DNA of 64,000 bases from DASQZK01 sp963763215. Lineage in GTDB: Bacteria; Bacteroidota; Bacteroidia; Bacteroidales; GCA-2748055. Shown here in pieces: positions 1-10,519 of this stretch (position 1 is its first letter; each line of letters opens with the position of its first letter). The notes below the pieces were generated by a model that ran no database searches, was not told the origin of the DNA, and saw nothing but the letters and a program-made list of their open reading frames with translations. The stretch covers positions 62,001-126,000 of the forward strand of contig CAVXNX010000017.1 in NCBI GenBank assembly GCA_963763215.1, given 5' to 3'. The translations under genes and the position numbers were made by a program.

Positions 1-3000
1 CGGCCGTCCGGACCTTTACCGACAAGCAGATCGGCGGTATTGTCCAGTGAAACATCGTTGCCCGGAACGGCGCCGGAAGCGTCTCCGTTTGAAGGTTGAC
101 CGTCGATATAGATATTGATGATCCCGGCACGGTTGATCTCGGCCAGCACATGGTGCCAGTCCCCATCGTTGATGGCTGTGATCCCCTTGCGTGACGCGGC
201 GACTCCTCCACCCGCATACAGGGTGATCACAGGACGTCCCTCATCGTCCACACCCAGCTCGTACCCGCTTCCCCCGTCATGTTTGGACACCATGACGCCG
301 CTGACAAAGGCGGTATCGGGCCTGACGAAGAGTTCAAGGATGAAGTTGTTTGTGGTCATGTTGACGTCGTTACACAAGGTTACCCGGGTGGAAGCGTCGG
401 GATCACTGCAATACGTTGAAACCCCGTCGAACCAGAGAGCCCCGTTTGTCCAGTCCTCCAGTTCACCCCTCACGAAACTCGTATCAGAGAGGTTGTGCAC
501 GGTGAGGTTGTTTTTGGGGATATCCTGGTAGGTGTTCCTGTCGGAATATTCGGAGGTCATATAGAAATTATCGCCCATGATCACCGCCGGATTGGCCGGA
601 TGCCTGAGGAAATGCCATTCACCCACAACGGCGCTGAGCGGGAAGGGAGCAAAAAATTTCACTCCCCTGTCGATCCCTTCGCCATCGGCTTTCAGCCGGA
701 AGTCATGCGCGGCAGCATCCTCCAGCACCGGCATGGCGGAATTCCATCCTGTCTGGGTGAGCTGGCTCCGGTATGATTCCAGGTCCGTCCTGAAATCGGC
801 CAGGTTCATTTTCCTGCCTTTGTTTTCGAGTGAACCGGTGAAGGGGAGTGAACTGCTGATATTATGCCCGTATGATTCGAAAGGGATGTAAGCGGGATCC
901 ATCTGGTGGCTGAAGAAGGTGGCGACATTATCGCCCACGTTACCGAGATAGGCATTGTAACCGTTCAGTTCCAGGTCACCGGTGGCCGCGTCGAAAAACA
1001 CGTTTGTATTGTAGGCCGTATTGTGGGCATAGATGTTGTAAAACCCGAGCACCTGCATGATCGATGCGGCATTCCGGGTTCGGGAAACACCTGCGGCGAT
1101 GTTATTGAAGACGGTCTGTTTGAAGGCTCCGTCGAAATAATAGGCATAACCGATCGACTGGTTATTGTAATGCTTAAAACCTGAGGCATTCAGGGAGGCA
1201 TTGTTGAAGTAAAATGCCGGTCCGCCCTGCCAACCTTCAATTCCGCCGTAATCATTGGTGCCGATGAGGGTATTGGAGGCCTTGTTCTGATACAAAAGTC
1301 CCCGGATAAAAGGGACATCGCGGTCGTCGCCACTGCTTTTTCCCCAGAAGAAATCGAGGCCATTGCCCCACGACACGTCAACGATATTCCCGGCGACCTC
1401 CCCGTCACGCAGCTGGCCCAATATGGCAGGTATGGAACTATACCAGCGGCCGCGTTGCCGTGCCCCGTTATCGTGTACCCGGTTGCGCATGATGCTGACA
1501 TCCCTGAAATACACGCCGTTGTTCTCGGCGAAAATGACGGCAAGGTCATCGACCACATCAAAGTCATTATCGGCAACACGGATCCCGGAAGACGACTGGT
1601 ATTCCGACGAACTGTTCTGGGCCGAAATCCCGCCGTTGACATAAACAAAGCGGTTATTCCTGATGTCGATGTTGCTGCAGCTGCCGGTCAGGCGGATGGC
1701 GGGGCGGGTATCGGCGTAGCCGTAGCGTATCTGGCCGGACGTGGTGAACCCGAACGTCAGGCCGCTGACCGTGATATCATGTTGACCGCTGATCCCGAGA
1801 AGCTGGCTGGTTGTAGCCACTTCTATGGTCGTGGTATTCGGATCTTTTTCACCTTCAAGCCTGACAAAAAGCCGCCCGGCATTCTGATCGAAATAAAATT
1901 CATTGACCGTATCGAGAAGGAAAGGCGTATTCTCGATGAAGTAATGGGATTTCACGCCTCCGAAATTCTGATCGGTCACCTTCACCTGGTGCTGCGCCGG
2001 GTTATAATCGGTGATGGTCTGACCCCAGACGGTGCACATCACGATGGCATCTTCCTGGCTCCAAACCGTTCCGCCGCTTGTAGTACCCAATCTCGGGCTG
2101 GGTGAGATGTTTGCTGTCACTGAGCAGGAGCCCACCATCGACTTTCGTCTTTCCCGTCCAGGTATACCAGGTTTTCAAAGGATCATCGGGTGTATCCTGG
2201 AAATTGGGTGTGCGTGCGATCCGGATGCGTGTTATCTGATCCCCGGCCGTTTCGGCTATGACGTTTGTGGCGGGGAGATTGACATCGCGGTACCAGACCT
2301 TCTCCGGATCGGGAATGTTGGGGGCCGTGGATGGCATCGGCCTGGATCCACCCGCTGGTGAACGGCACGGATCCGTAAATGCAGGCTTCCCCGCTGCCCC
2401 AGGAGGGATCGGAGGTCAGCCGGACAGGATTCCCGGGTTCTCCCGATTCTTTCGCGTTGAGTGATCCGCGATAGATCACCCCTCTTTTGAACACATAGGT
2501 CCGGATTCCCGATGCACCGGCGGCATTGGCTGTTGCTTGAGGATCCCAGGGATGGTGCTTCCAGGGGGTGCCTGCCGAGAGGCCGTCGCTGGTGTCGTCG
2601 CCATTTTCAAAATCGATGTAACGCACGTCATTTCCGGCCTCATATACAAAAGGATGCGGTGTCCACTCCAGGTCCCCGTCGGGAAGAACCGTAGCCTGTT
2701 GTTTCTGCCAGTCGTACCGGAAATCAGCAGGGAGCGGATCGAGGGTGACCGGCAATGGGGAGCTGGCCGGGGATGCATTGTCGACAAGGTCAACGGCAAC
2801 GACGGTAAATTCGGTGGTGGTGCCGGGGCTAAGGTATTTCAGCTCGGCGGAATTGCCGTCCACGGTTTTCACAAGGATCCCGTCCTGGTAAATATCATAC
2901 CGGGCAAGGCCGACGTCATCGACAGAAGCATCCCAGGCGAGGCCGACGGCATTGAAGGTTTTATAGGTCACACGGAGCCCCGAAGGCGATGAAGGCGGAG

Positions 3001-3571
3001 TATTGTCAACCCCAACGCCGCTCACCGTGATGTCGTCGAAACGGACAGCCTGTGTTTTGTCGGTATTGTGGAATTTCAGGCGGAGGTCCGGAACGGAAGG
3101 AAGACTGGCACCCAGGGTGACGAATCCCCAGGATGCATCCCCATAGTGACCGGAAATCACATCCTGGTCATCGATCGGAGTCCAGTTGGTACCGTCGGTG
3201 CTGTAGGTAATGTCGATGAAACTGCTGGCCAGGCCATACCAGGTGGCCGCTCCGAACGACAGATGGATATTCGAATAGCCGTTGGTATTGATGCCGCTGA
3301 TGACCATCAGGTCGAGGACATTGCCCCCGTTGTACCCGCACAGGGCGAAACCCTCGCCTGATGCGCCGGGATAATCCGACCTTGGATCCCAGTTATGAAT
3401 GCCGATGGAGTCGGATGAAAACTGGGAGGCATCCGAACTAAAGCCTGTGTAGCTATTGGCCGGTCCTCTGAAATAGCCGGAGGTCCCGAAATTTTCATAA
3501 AAGATATTTTCCTGGGCACTGGCCATAAAAGTGAGCATAAAAGATAGCAGGAGAAGCAGATTTTTCTTCAT
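1..3571 (-). CDS. Secreted beta-helix protein with FN3 and LamG domains (3' end outside window)
   Basis: A secreted, probably polysaccharide-binding or -cleaving protein that runs off the left edge. The start is the ATG at 3571, followed by a signal peptide (MKKNLLLLLSF...ASAQ). An FN3-like domain (PPSSPSGLRV to PLPVTL) lies around residues 205-300. Then comes a long right-handed beta-helix-like stretch with N-rich turns (DIRNNRF, IMRNRVHDN), and at the end a concanavalin/LamG domain (DGDWHHVLAEI, IYIDGQPS). The frame breaks twice: at the G-run 2320-2324 and at the C-run 2086-2088. Removing one base at each restores IHGPNIPDPEKVW and GTTSGGTVWSQEDAI. The beta-helix fold is shared by polysaccharide lyases and by non-catalytic surface proteins, so no substrate is claimed. 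It follows the GH3 gene on the same strand with a gap of about 210 bp. Confidence 0.75.
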
Positions 3572-3784
3572 GGATGGAATGTGTTGGTTAGTGGTTCCAG
3601 GCTGAAGATAGGTATAATGACCTGGAAAACCCACCGGAAGGGCGATTTAGAATAAATCCAAATGGTGACCAAAGCACGTTGTGATGATCCGGCATTCAAG
3701 GGTTTCAGCCATGAACACGCGGCTTCGTGCGCTTCCGGTCGATATCAGGCCGGTCGACGGGATGGAATGGCGGCTGTCCTTTTC

Positions 3785-6333
3785 TTACCGGATCGTTATC
3801 TTTCCGAGCAGTGCGATGTCCTGCGAATTTTGGCCGACAAGGATGTCGAAGTTTCCGGGTTCAACCATCCAGGTGCCGTTTCCGGGGTTCCAGAAGGCGA
3901 ATGAAGATTTGTCGAGGGTCATGTGCACAGTCCGGGTCTCACCCGGTTTCAGGTTCACCCTGGCGAAGGCTTTGAGTTCCTTCACCGGACGTTCCACCGA
4001 GCAAACCGGGTCGGCAACATAAAGCTGGACGATCTCCGTGCCTTCCCTGTTGCCTGTATTTGTGACATTGACCTTTACGGAATAATCGTACTTGCTCCGG
4101 TCGGTTATTTCCATCTGGCCGAACCGGAATGAGGTATAAGACAGGCCATAGCCGAAAGGGTACAATACGCTTTTGCTGTTCTTATCGAAGTAGCGGTAAC
4201 CCACAAAAATACCTTCATAATAAGGTTGGTTCAGGGTGGTGTCGCGGTAGTCCCAGAGTGCGTAATGGCCACTGAGTTGCCGGATATAGGAGAAGGGCAG
4301 GCGGCCCGAGGGGTTAACATCGCCGAAAAGCACGCTGGCAAGGGCATTGCCCGTTTCCTGGCCAAGGTAGAAAGGCATCGATAAAGCATGGCACTTTATC
4401 GATCCAGTCAGTGACCAGCAGGGGCACTCCTCCGTTGATCACCACGATGGTATTCGGATTCGCCCTGGAAACACGGCGGATCAGCTCATCCTGGTTAGCC
4501 GGCATGTGAAGGTCGACATCGTGCCCCTCCCCTTCCAACTGTTCGTTGAGCCCGGCGAATACGATGGCCACATCCGATTTCCGGGCGGCTTCCTCGGCTT
4601 CCCTAAGCAGCGGTTCATGGTCAGTTTTCACGGAAGGGACATCATGGTCCCAGGCCAGGCGGAAGCTGGCGCCCATCTGGATATCATCGTATTCGATCTT
4701 CAGGCTGTGTGGCTTGTTCTGATCCAGAAAGACGTGAAGGGTGTCCACGCCTGCCGAAGGATGACCCCACCGGTCGAGGAGCAACTTCCCGTCGAGCCAG
4801 AACCGGACCCCGTCGTCATGATTGACAACGAGTTTGTAGTCCCGGGGTACGGGTGAAACCAGGACACCCGTCCAGCGGATCGCGAAGTTATCTTTCGGCT
4901 GCCCTTCCACGGCAGGCTGGTCGCCGAAATCAAAATCCAGGTTTTTATCCGTTCGCACCAGGATGGGCCTGCCTTTGAATTCAGTGTTATCAAAATATTC
5001 CCCTTTCAGTCCGGGGGTGGATTTTGATGCATCCGTAAAGAAATATTTTTCCGGGATCGCCGGCAATCGCTGCCGTCGGGGAAAGCGGTCACCTTCGGCA
5101 TAAATCACGTTGATGTTTCCTACTCTCCGCCGGATCCCTTCAAGCGGGGAAACGCTGTAGAAAGGGGTGACATGGGAGCTCCCGCCACCGCCCGTTCTGG
5201 CCAGCGCCGCATTGGGGCCGATAACGGCAATGCTCCGGATTTTAGCCGGATTGAGGGGGAGCAGATTCCGGTCATTTTTCAGAAGGACAATGCCTTCTGA
5301 CGCCGCTGTCAGCGACAGTTTTTGATTTTCGGCCGAATTGACCAGGGAGGAATCGGGAGCGATTTGCCGGTCAAACAAACCGGCTTGAAACTTCACCTTG
5401 AGGATCCGCCTGACTTTGTCGTCGATGACAGCCATGGGAACATTCCCGTTTTTGACGGCTTCGATCAGCTTCTCGCCGAAAAATACAGGTTGTGGCATTT
5501 CGATATCCAGTCCCGCCTTAGCTGCAGCAACGGTGCTGTGATTGGCATCCCAGTCGGAGATGACGATGCCTTTGAAATCCCATTCCCTGTTAAGCACGGT
5601 ATCAAGCAGGTAAGCTATTTTCCGAAGCGTACTGTCCGTTTATCCGGTTATAAGCCGACATCACCCCCCATGCACCGGCCTCAGTGACCGCCGCCCTGAA
5701 GGAGGGAAAATAGATTTCATGCAGCGCCCGCAGGCTCACCATGCTGTTGACCCGCATCCGTTCCCATTCGGCGTTGTTACAGACAAAATGTTTAACAGTG
5801 GGAATGATGTTCCCCGACTGGATTCCCCGGATACAGGCCACGGCAAGCCGGGAGGAGAGGTACGGATCTTCGCTGTAACTCTCAAAATTCCGCCCGCCGA
5901 AAGGCATCCGCTGGATGTTCACGGTGGGCCCCAGGATAACATCGAGTCCTTTGCCGTGCATTTCGCGTGCAATGGCTTTTCCGACGCTATTGAGAAGAAC
6001 GGTGTCCCAGCTTGCGGCCAGGGCCACACCGGCAGGCCAGGCTGTGGCTTTTCCGGTTCTCACACCCAACGGCCCGTCTGACATCCTGAACCCGGGGATC
6101 CCCAACCGTTCATTGGCAGGTGTCTCCAATCCGTCGCCGGCCAGCTGTGCCACCTTTTCCTCCAGCGTCATCCGTGATAAAAGATCTTCAACCCGCCTGT
6201 CGACGGGGAGCGCAGGATCTTTGTAGGATTTATCTTTATTCACACACCCGGCAGCAGATAACAGGATAAGGATGATTACGGCTGATGTCAGGTGGAAAAT
6301 TCGCGGTGGCTTGTTTGGTTGTAAACTCTTCAT
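3785..6333 (-). CDS. GH3 beta-glycosidase lipoprotein with PA14 insert
   Basis: Exo-acting beta-glucosidase/beta-xylosidase of glycoside hydrolase family 3, about 849 residues once repaired. The ATG at 6333 gives a lipoprotein signal ending in LLSAAGC, so the enzyme is probably membrane anchored in the periplasm or at the surface. Seen in order: the N-terminal GH3 barrel (RMTLEEKVAQLAG; SDGPLGVR; KHFVCNNAEWERMRVNS), the nucleophile region GIVISDWD near residue 255, a PA14 domain (GLKGEYFDN to RLAWDHD), the second GH3 domain with EGEGHDVDL, which carries the likely acid/base Glu, and a C-terminal FN3-like domain. It is broken by an extra base near 5613 (restores SENAYLLDTVLNREW) and another near 4376 (restores IDAFYLGQETGN). 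The PA14 insert is typical of BglX-like enzymes. GH3 family assignment is firm; substrate specificity cannot be read. Confidence 0.9.
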
Positions 6334-6419
6334 AGAAAAAAATCTTACGGTGCAACGCATTCCGGTTTCCTGCCTGAGGGGGGAGGGAGGACAACAGGTC
6401 AGGATTGCATTTTGAGATC

Positions 6420-6427
6420 CAAAAATA
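6420..6427 (-). promoter_or_regulatory. Bacteroidota -7 promoter motif upstream of the GH3 gene
   Basis: The plus strand reads CAAAAATA, which is TATTTTTG on the minus strand and an exact match to TAnnTTTG. It lies 87 bp upstream of the GH3 ATG. No TTTG -33 box is obvious. Confidence 0.4.
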
Positions 6428-6549
6428 GACATTCTATCCTAATTTCAAAGTCTTCATGTCAACTGGACGAAAATCATTACATTTATCATGACTATTGCCC
6501 GATTTTTACACCCGAACTTTTGAATGCCAACATTTTAACCCACATCGTC

Positions 6550-7921
6550 ATGAAACCGCATCGTTTACAACATCACCGTATTTTCCCGATTGCCTTCATT
6601 CTGCCGGTCCTTCTTTTCATCGCCCTGTCATGTGCCGGGCCTACACATCCGGCGATCCGGCTCACCTGCTACCCCGACAGCACCTTACAGACCATGGAAG
6701 GTTTCGGAGCGTTCAATACGCTTTCGTTCTGGAAGAATGAAAGCTACGATAACAAGCTCGATATGGTCGTTGGCGACCTGGGGCTTTCGATCCTCAGGCT
6801 GGAGTTACCGCCGACGTTCCATGCTGTTCGGGACAGTGCCTATAACCCCGACGGGTGGGTCTTCGGCGGCCCGACCCTGCAGGATAACTTCAGGGATGTG
6901 AGAGAGCTCCACAAGCGGGGTGTCGATAAATTTATCGCCACCATCTGGAGCCCCCCGGCATGGATGAAAACACCAAATTCCAAGGGTGAAGGCCCATCAA
7001 CGGAATCCGGCGGCAGTCTCCGCGAAGACATGTACGGCGCTTTCGCCGAATACTGTGCAGCTTATTGCCGGACCTTCAGGGAGCAGACCGGGGTAGATCT
7101 CTACGGCATCGGGCTTCAAAATGAACCCGAATTTTCGGAACCCTATAATTCGTGCATCTACACCCCGGACCAGATGCGTGAAGCGTTGAGGGCAACCGGA
7201 CGCAAGTTCAGGGAAGAAGGGATCAAGACCCGGATCTACCTGCCTGAAGCCCTGCCTGCCCAGCACCATGTGGCCGACTTTTTCAATGCCGTAAACGGCG
7301 ATGAAGAAACCAGGCGTTATGTCGACATGTTTGCCATCCATAATTACGATAAAGACGGAATGAACGTGGGTGGGGCAAGTGCCCGCCAATGGGAAGAGTA
7401 TTACCATCTTGCGCAATCCACACCTCCGGCCAAGGAGCTCTGGATGACAGAAACATCAGGGCATCCGAACACCTGGGCCGGGGCGATGCTTCTCGCCGCG
7501 AACATCTATAATGCCATTCAGTATGGACATCTTAATGCCTGGGTATGGTGGGCGCTTGCCGACCGGAAATCGTCGGAGGTCTATGCCCTCATTGTCGATG
7601 GTCAGCCCACCGGAAGATACTTTGCCTCAAAACATTATTACCGGTTTGTCAGGCCCGGAGCGGTCAGGTTCAGGGCGGAAAGCAGTGATGACGATGTGCT
7701 GGTCCTGGCGTTTCAAGGATTCCGGGGATTACAGCTTTGTTCTTGTCCTGATCAATAAAGGTGATGTCGCCAAAGATGTCCGGATACCGAGGCTGAAACC
7801 CGACCTGGAGCGGAAGATGTACCTGTCGGGTGACAGTCTGCGGTGCGAGATTCAACCGGATCAGAATGGAAAGACCGTGACTCTTCCGGCACAGAGCATC
7901 GCTACGCTGGTCTGGGAATAG
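6550..7921 (+). CDS. GH30 family glycosidase (glucuronoxylanase/glucosylceramidase-like)
   Basis: Retaining endo- or exo-glycosidase of family GH30 (clan GH-A), about 456 residues. I chose the ATG at 6550 because it starts a lipoprotein-like signal (FILPVLLFIALSCAG); the open frame extends upstream but holds no sensible signal. Seen: the family opening MEGFGAFNTLSF, acid/base Glu in GIGLQNEPEFSEPYNS, nucleophile Glu in LWMTETSGHPN, and WVWWALAD near the end of the barrel, then a small beta-sandwich. An extra T in 7711-7713 breaks the frame; with two T the protein reads LVLAFKDSGDYSFVLVLINKG and ends LVWE. It is divergent from the GH3 gene. Together with GH3 this would suit xylan breakdown, but that is inference. 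Confidence 0.88.
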
Positions 7922-7984
7922 GACGAAAAGAGAGCGGAGGCATGATCCGGCGAAAAGTGGACGGTTAAACCGGTGTCGCTCTTT

Positions 7985-8959
7985 TCATTTCCCGTCATAC
8001 CAGAATCCTCTCAGCCAGGCATGGTTGTGCAGTCTTAAGATGAGATCGGCGGGAAGGTCTTCCAGTTCCGAAACCTGCGCATTCATGATGGCCTGTTCCT
8101 TGTTTCGCATTCCCGGGATCACGGTGCTCACTGCTGCCGGGGAAAGGGCGAATTTAAGAGCCGCTTCGGGCAGGGAGAACGATGTTCCCTCCAATTCCCG
8201 CCGGATTTTCCCGGCTCGTTCCACCGCCCTGCGCGAGCCGGTCACCCGCGAAATACCGGCTGCGAAAATCATCCTCGGGGAACGTGTCGCCGGCCTTGTA
8301 TTTGCCCGAGAGCACTCCTTCATCCAGGGCGACCCTGACGATGATGCCGGTGTTGAATTCTTCGGCCACGGGAAAGAGTTCAGCGGCGGGTTCCTGGTCA
8401 AAGATATTGTAAATGACCTCCACGACATCAACCAGACCATTGCGGATCAGCCCGATCACGCTGTTCTGATCATGCTCCGGGGTGGAAATGCCGACGGCCC
8501 GGATTTTCCCTTCAGCCTTCATTTTCTGCAGCAACTCGAGCGCGGCGGCTGGCGGTTCCAGGCCCGTGTCCAGGTATGAAGCAGGAGGACATCAAGGGTC
8601 TCCGTTCCCAGGTTGCGGAGACGTTCATGGACATTTTCCCGGAGATAGTTCTCCGGATAGCGTTCTTCGATCTTATCATACGGTGTGGGAGGCCACGCGC
8701 CATTTAACGGAGGCGTCTTGGTACAGACAAAGATGTCTTCCTTCCTGTTTCGCAGAACGCCGGCGATGATGTGTTCACTTTTGCCATTGCCGTATCCGGC
8801 TGCCGTATCGATGAAGTTCACCCCTTCGTCGAGGGCGGCATTCAGGGCTTCCACAGAATCTGACTCACGTTGTTTCCCCCAGCTTCCCCCGATGGCCCAG
8901 GCTCCGAAACCGATCTCCGAAACCTTCATCCCCGTATGGCCGAGTTTCCTGTATTTCAT
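7985..8959 (-). CDS. Aldo/keto reductase
   Basis: NAD(P)H-dependent cytoplasmic oxidoreductase of the aldo/keto reductase family, about 325 residues. The start is the ATG at 8959 (MKYRKLGHTGMKVSEIGFGAW). The tetrad is visible: Asp and Tyr in NFIDTAAGYGNGKSE, Lys in VCTKTPP, His in LLLH. The C-terminal part (ALSPAAVSTVIPGMRNKEQ) is the usual cofactor-binding end. Two lesions: near 8567 one base seems missing (restored reading LLLHYLDTGLEPPAAALELLQKM) and near 8238 one is extra (restores AGDRLARAVERAGKIRREL). Substrate is unknown; family members reduce sugar aldehydes and quinone-like carbonyls. It lies head to head with no near neighbour and ends convergently with the GH30 gene. Confidence 0.88.
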
Positions 8960-9000
8960 GATGCATGTAATTTGGTGATCAGATGATGGCATTTCGACCG

Positions 9001-9751
9001 TCACCCATCCCTGTCGCCAGGTGCGCGAAGGGATGACAGTGAATATAACCCTGAAGCGGGCTTCATTGTTCCCCTGCCGGTGGAATTCTTCCTTAAAATG
9101 GAACCTTCGGAAATGACCCTCATCTTTTTAAACCCGGAGATGTAAAGCCAGATCAGGAAGGGAATGAAAAGGAGGAGCATGAATGGCTCCTTCGACATCA
9201 GGATAAAGTCATAGGCACCGTGAAGGACGAACGGAACAGCAAAAGCCCTGGCCAGGTATGCGTTCCGCCGGGCCGGGTCCATGTGGGCGATCCCGAAGAA
9301 ATACCCCATGGTGATCCCGAACAGGGCATGTGCCGGAACGGCTGTAACGGCACGTGTCAATGCCACTCCCGCGCCGCCGCTGCTGACGTACATGATATTT
9401 TCAATGGCGGCAAAACCCAGGGATATGAAAACGGCATAGACAATGCCGTCGAATTTCTCATTGAAGTTTGGATTTTTCCAGATCAGCAGGTAAAGAGCCA
9501 GAAATTTGAACAATTCCTCGGTGAATCCGGCGACCAGGAAGGCATTATAGCCAAGCTGCAAGAGGTATCCAGAGCCAGGCATCATCCCGATTAAAAAAGA
9601 TTCCATTAGCGGAAACGGGCAAAACGATGATCGCACCGGCGACGAGTGCTTTGATCAGTAAACCCAGGGGTTCTTTCTCATACTTATCCCTGAAATACAC
9701 ATAAATCAGGATGATGAAGACCGGAGCGAGGGAGAGGAGAAGAAGATTCAT
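9001..9751 (-). CDS. PrsW-family intramembrane metalloprotease
   Basis: Multi-pass membrane protease of the PrsW/CPBP-like group; in Bacillus subtilis PrsW performs site-1 cleavage of an anti-sigma factor. The ATG at 9751 gives a first helix (LLLLSLAPVFIILIYVYF) and then RDKYEKEPLGLLIKA. Family motifs seen: GFTEELFKFLALY (EE metal site), AAIENIMYV, PAHALFGITMGYFFG and VLHGAYDFIL. The frame breaks in the A-run 9593-9598 (T-run on the coding strand); with five T it reads ANGIFLIGMMPGSGYLL. The gene starts three bases after a probable TAA of the upstream outer-membrane-like gene, so the two are likely translationally coupled. Its substrate here is unknown. Confidence 0.85.
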
Positions 9752-9753
9752 GT

Positions 9754-10373
9754 TTACGGGGTTGAAGGGGCCGGGGGTATATGGGCCGAACGCGTTATAG
9801 GGATTAAGATAATTGTAAGGTTGCTGGCCCATCCGAACGGATGCACCGAAGGTGAAATGTTCGCCGAGCTTTAGCTCGGAACCGACGGTAAAACTATCAC
9901 GGTAGTATGGGTTGAACGGCATCATCAAGGGCGGATTCCCGAAATGTTTGACACCGGTGCCGTATACCAGGATATGGTCGTTCAGACGGTAGGAAGCAGA
10001 ACCAAACACCGATACCATGCCGGCGGCAGGGTTCTGCAAGCCTGGTTCCATCGATAGCATCCCTGCCGGGCTGTAAAACCGCGTGAGGGTGGCCCCGGTA
10101 TGAAGGGAAAGCCTTGACGTCAGCGGAAGGGAAAGAACCGGGGTGACGGAAAGCCCGGTGAAGGCGCCAAATTGCCGAGGAATACATCATGTTACTTCCC
10201 AACGTGACGTTCCATGTGGGTTTCAGGGGTAAATCGCGAACAGATAACGCCCTGTTCCGGCTGACTTCCCTGCCGGGTGATTTCCCTTCCGGAATGGTAT
10301 CATTCTGAGCCATAAGGCTACTGGCGGAAAGGAAAAACAGACAGACTAATACTATGTAATTCCTCGGTTTCAT
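9754..10373 (-). CDS. Predicted outer-membrane beta-strand protein, function unknown
   Basis: About 206 residues with signal peptide (ATG at 10373; YIVLVCLFFLSASSLMAQ). The rest is rich in alternating hydrophobic/polar strands (TGATLTRFYSP, DHILVYGTGVKHFG, HFTFGASVRMGQQ), as in small outer-membrane barrels. An extra A near 10184 breaks the frame; the corrected reading is SSAFGAFTGLSVTPVLSLPL. As sequenced, the frame runs straight into the PrsW-like gene, but one base fewer in the CCCC run near 9758 gives a TAA at 9754-9756, just before the PrsW ATG. I see no family signature. Coupling to a membrane protease suggests envelope function. Confidence 0.6.
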
Positions 10374-10471
10374 CCTGTTCAAACAACGTTTTTTTATACC
10401 GTAATGTTTTTTCCAGCCGACATTTATTTTTGACAATTCCTGGCCTGGCGGAATTTCTATGATCCGAATTT

Positions 10472-10479
10472 CAAAAATA
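10472..10479 (-). promoter_or_regulatory. -7 promoter motif upstream of the outer-membrane protein/PrsW pair
   Basis: The plus strand reads CAAAAATA (TATTTTTG on the minus strand), about 100 bp upstream of the ATG at 10373, in an AT-rich stretch. Confidence 0.35.
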
Positions 10480-10519
10480 AGCTAAATACCTCAATCCTCC
10501 TTTTATCAGAGCCTTTTTT

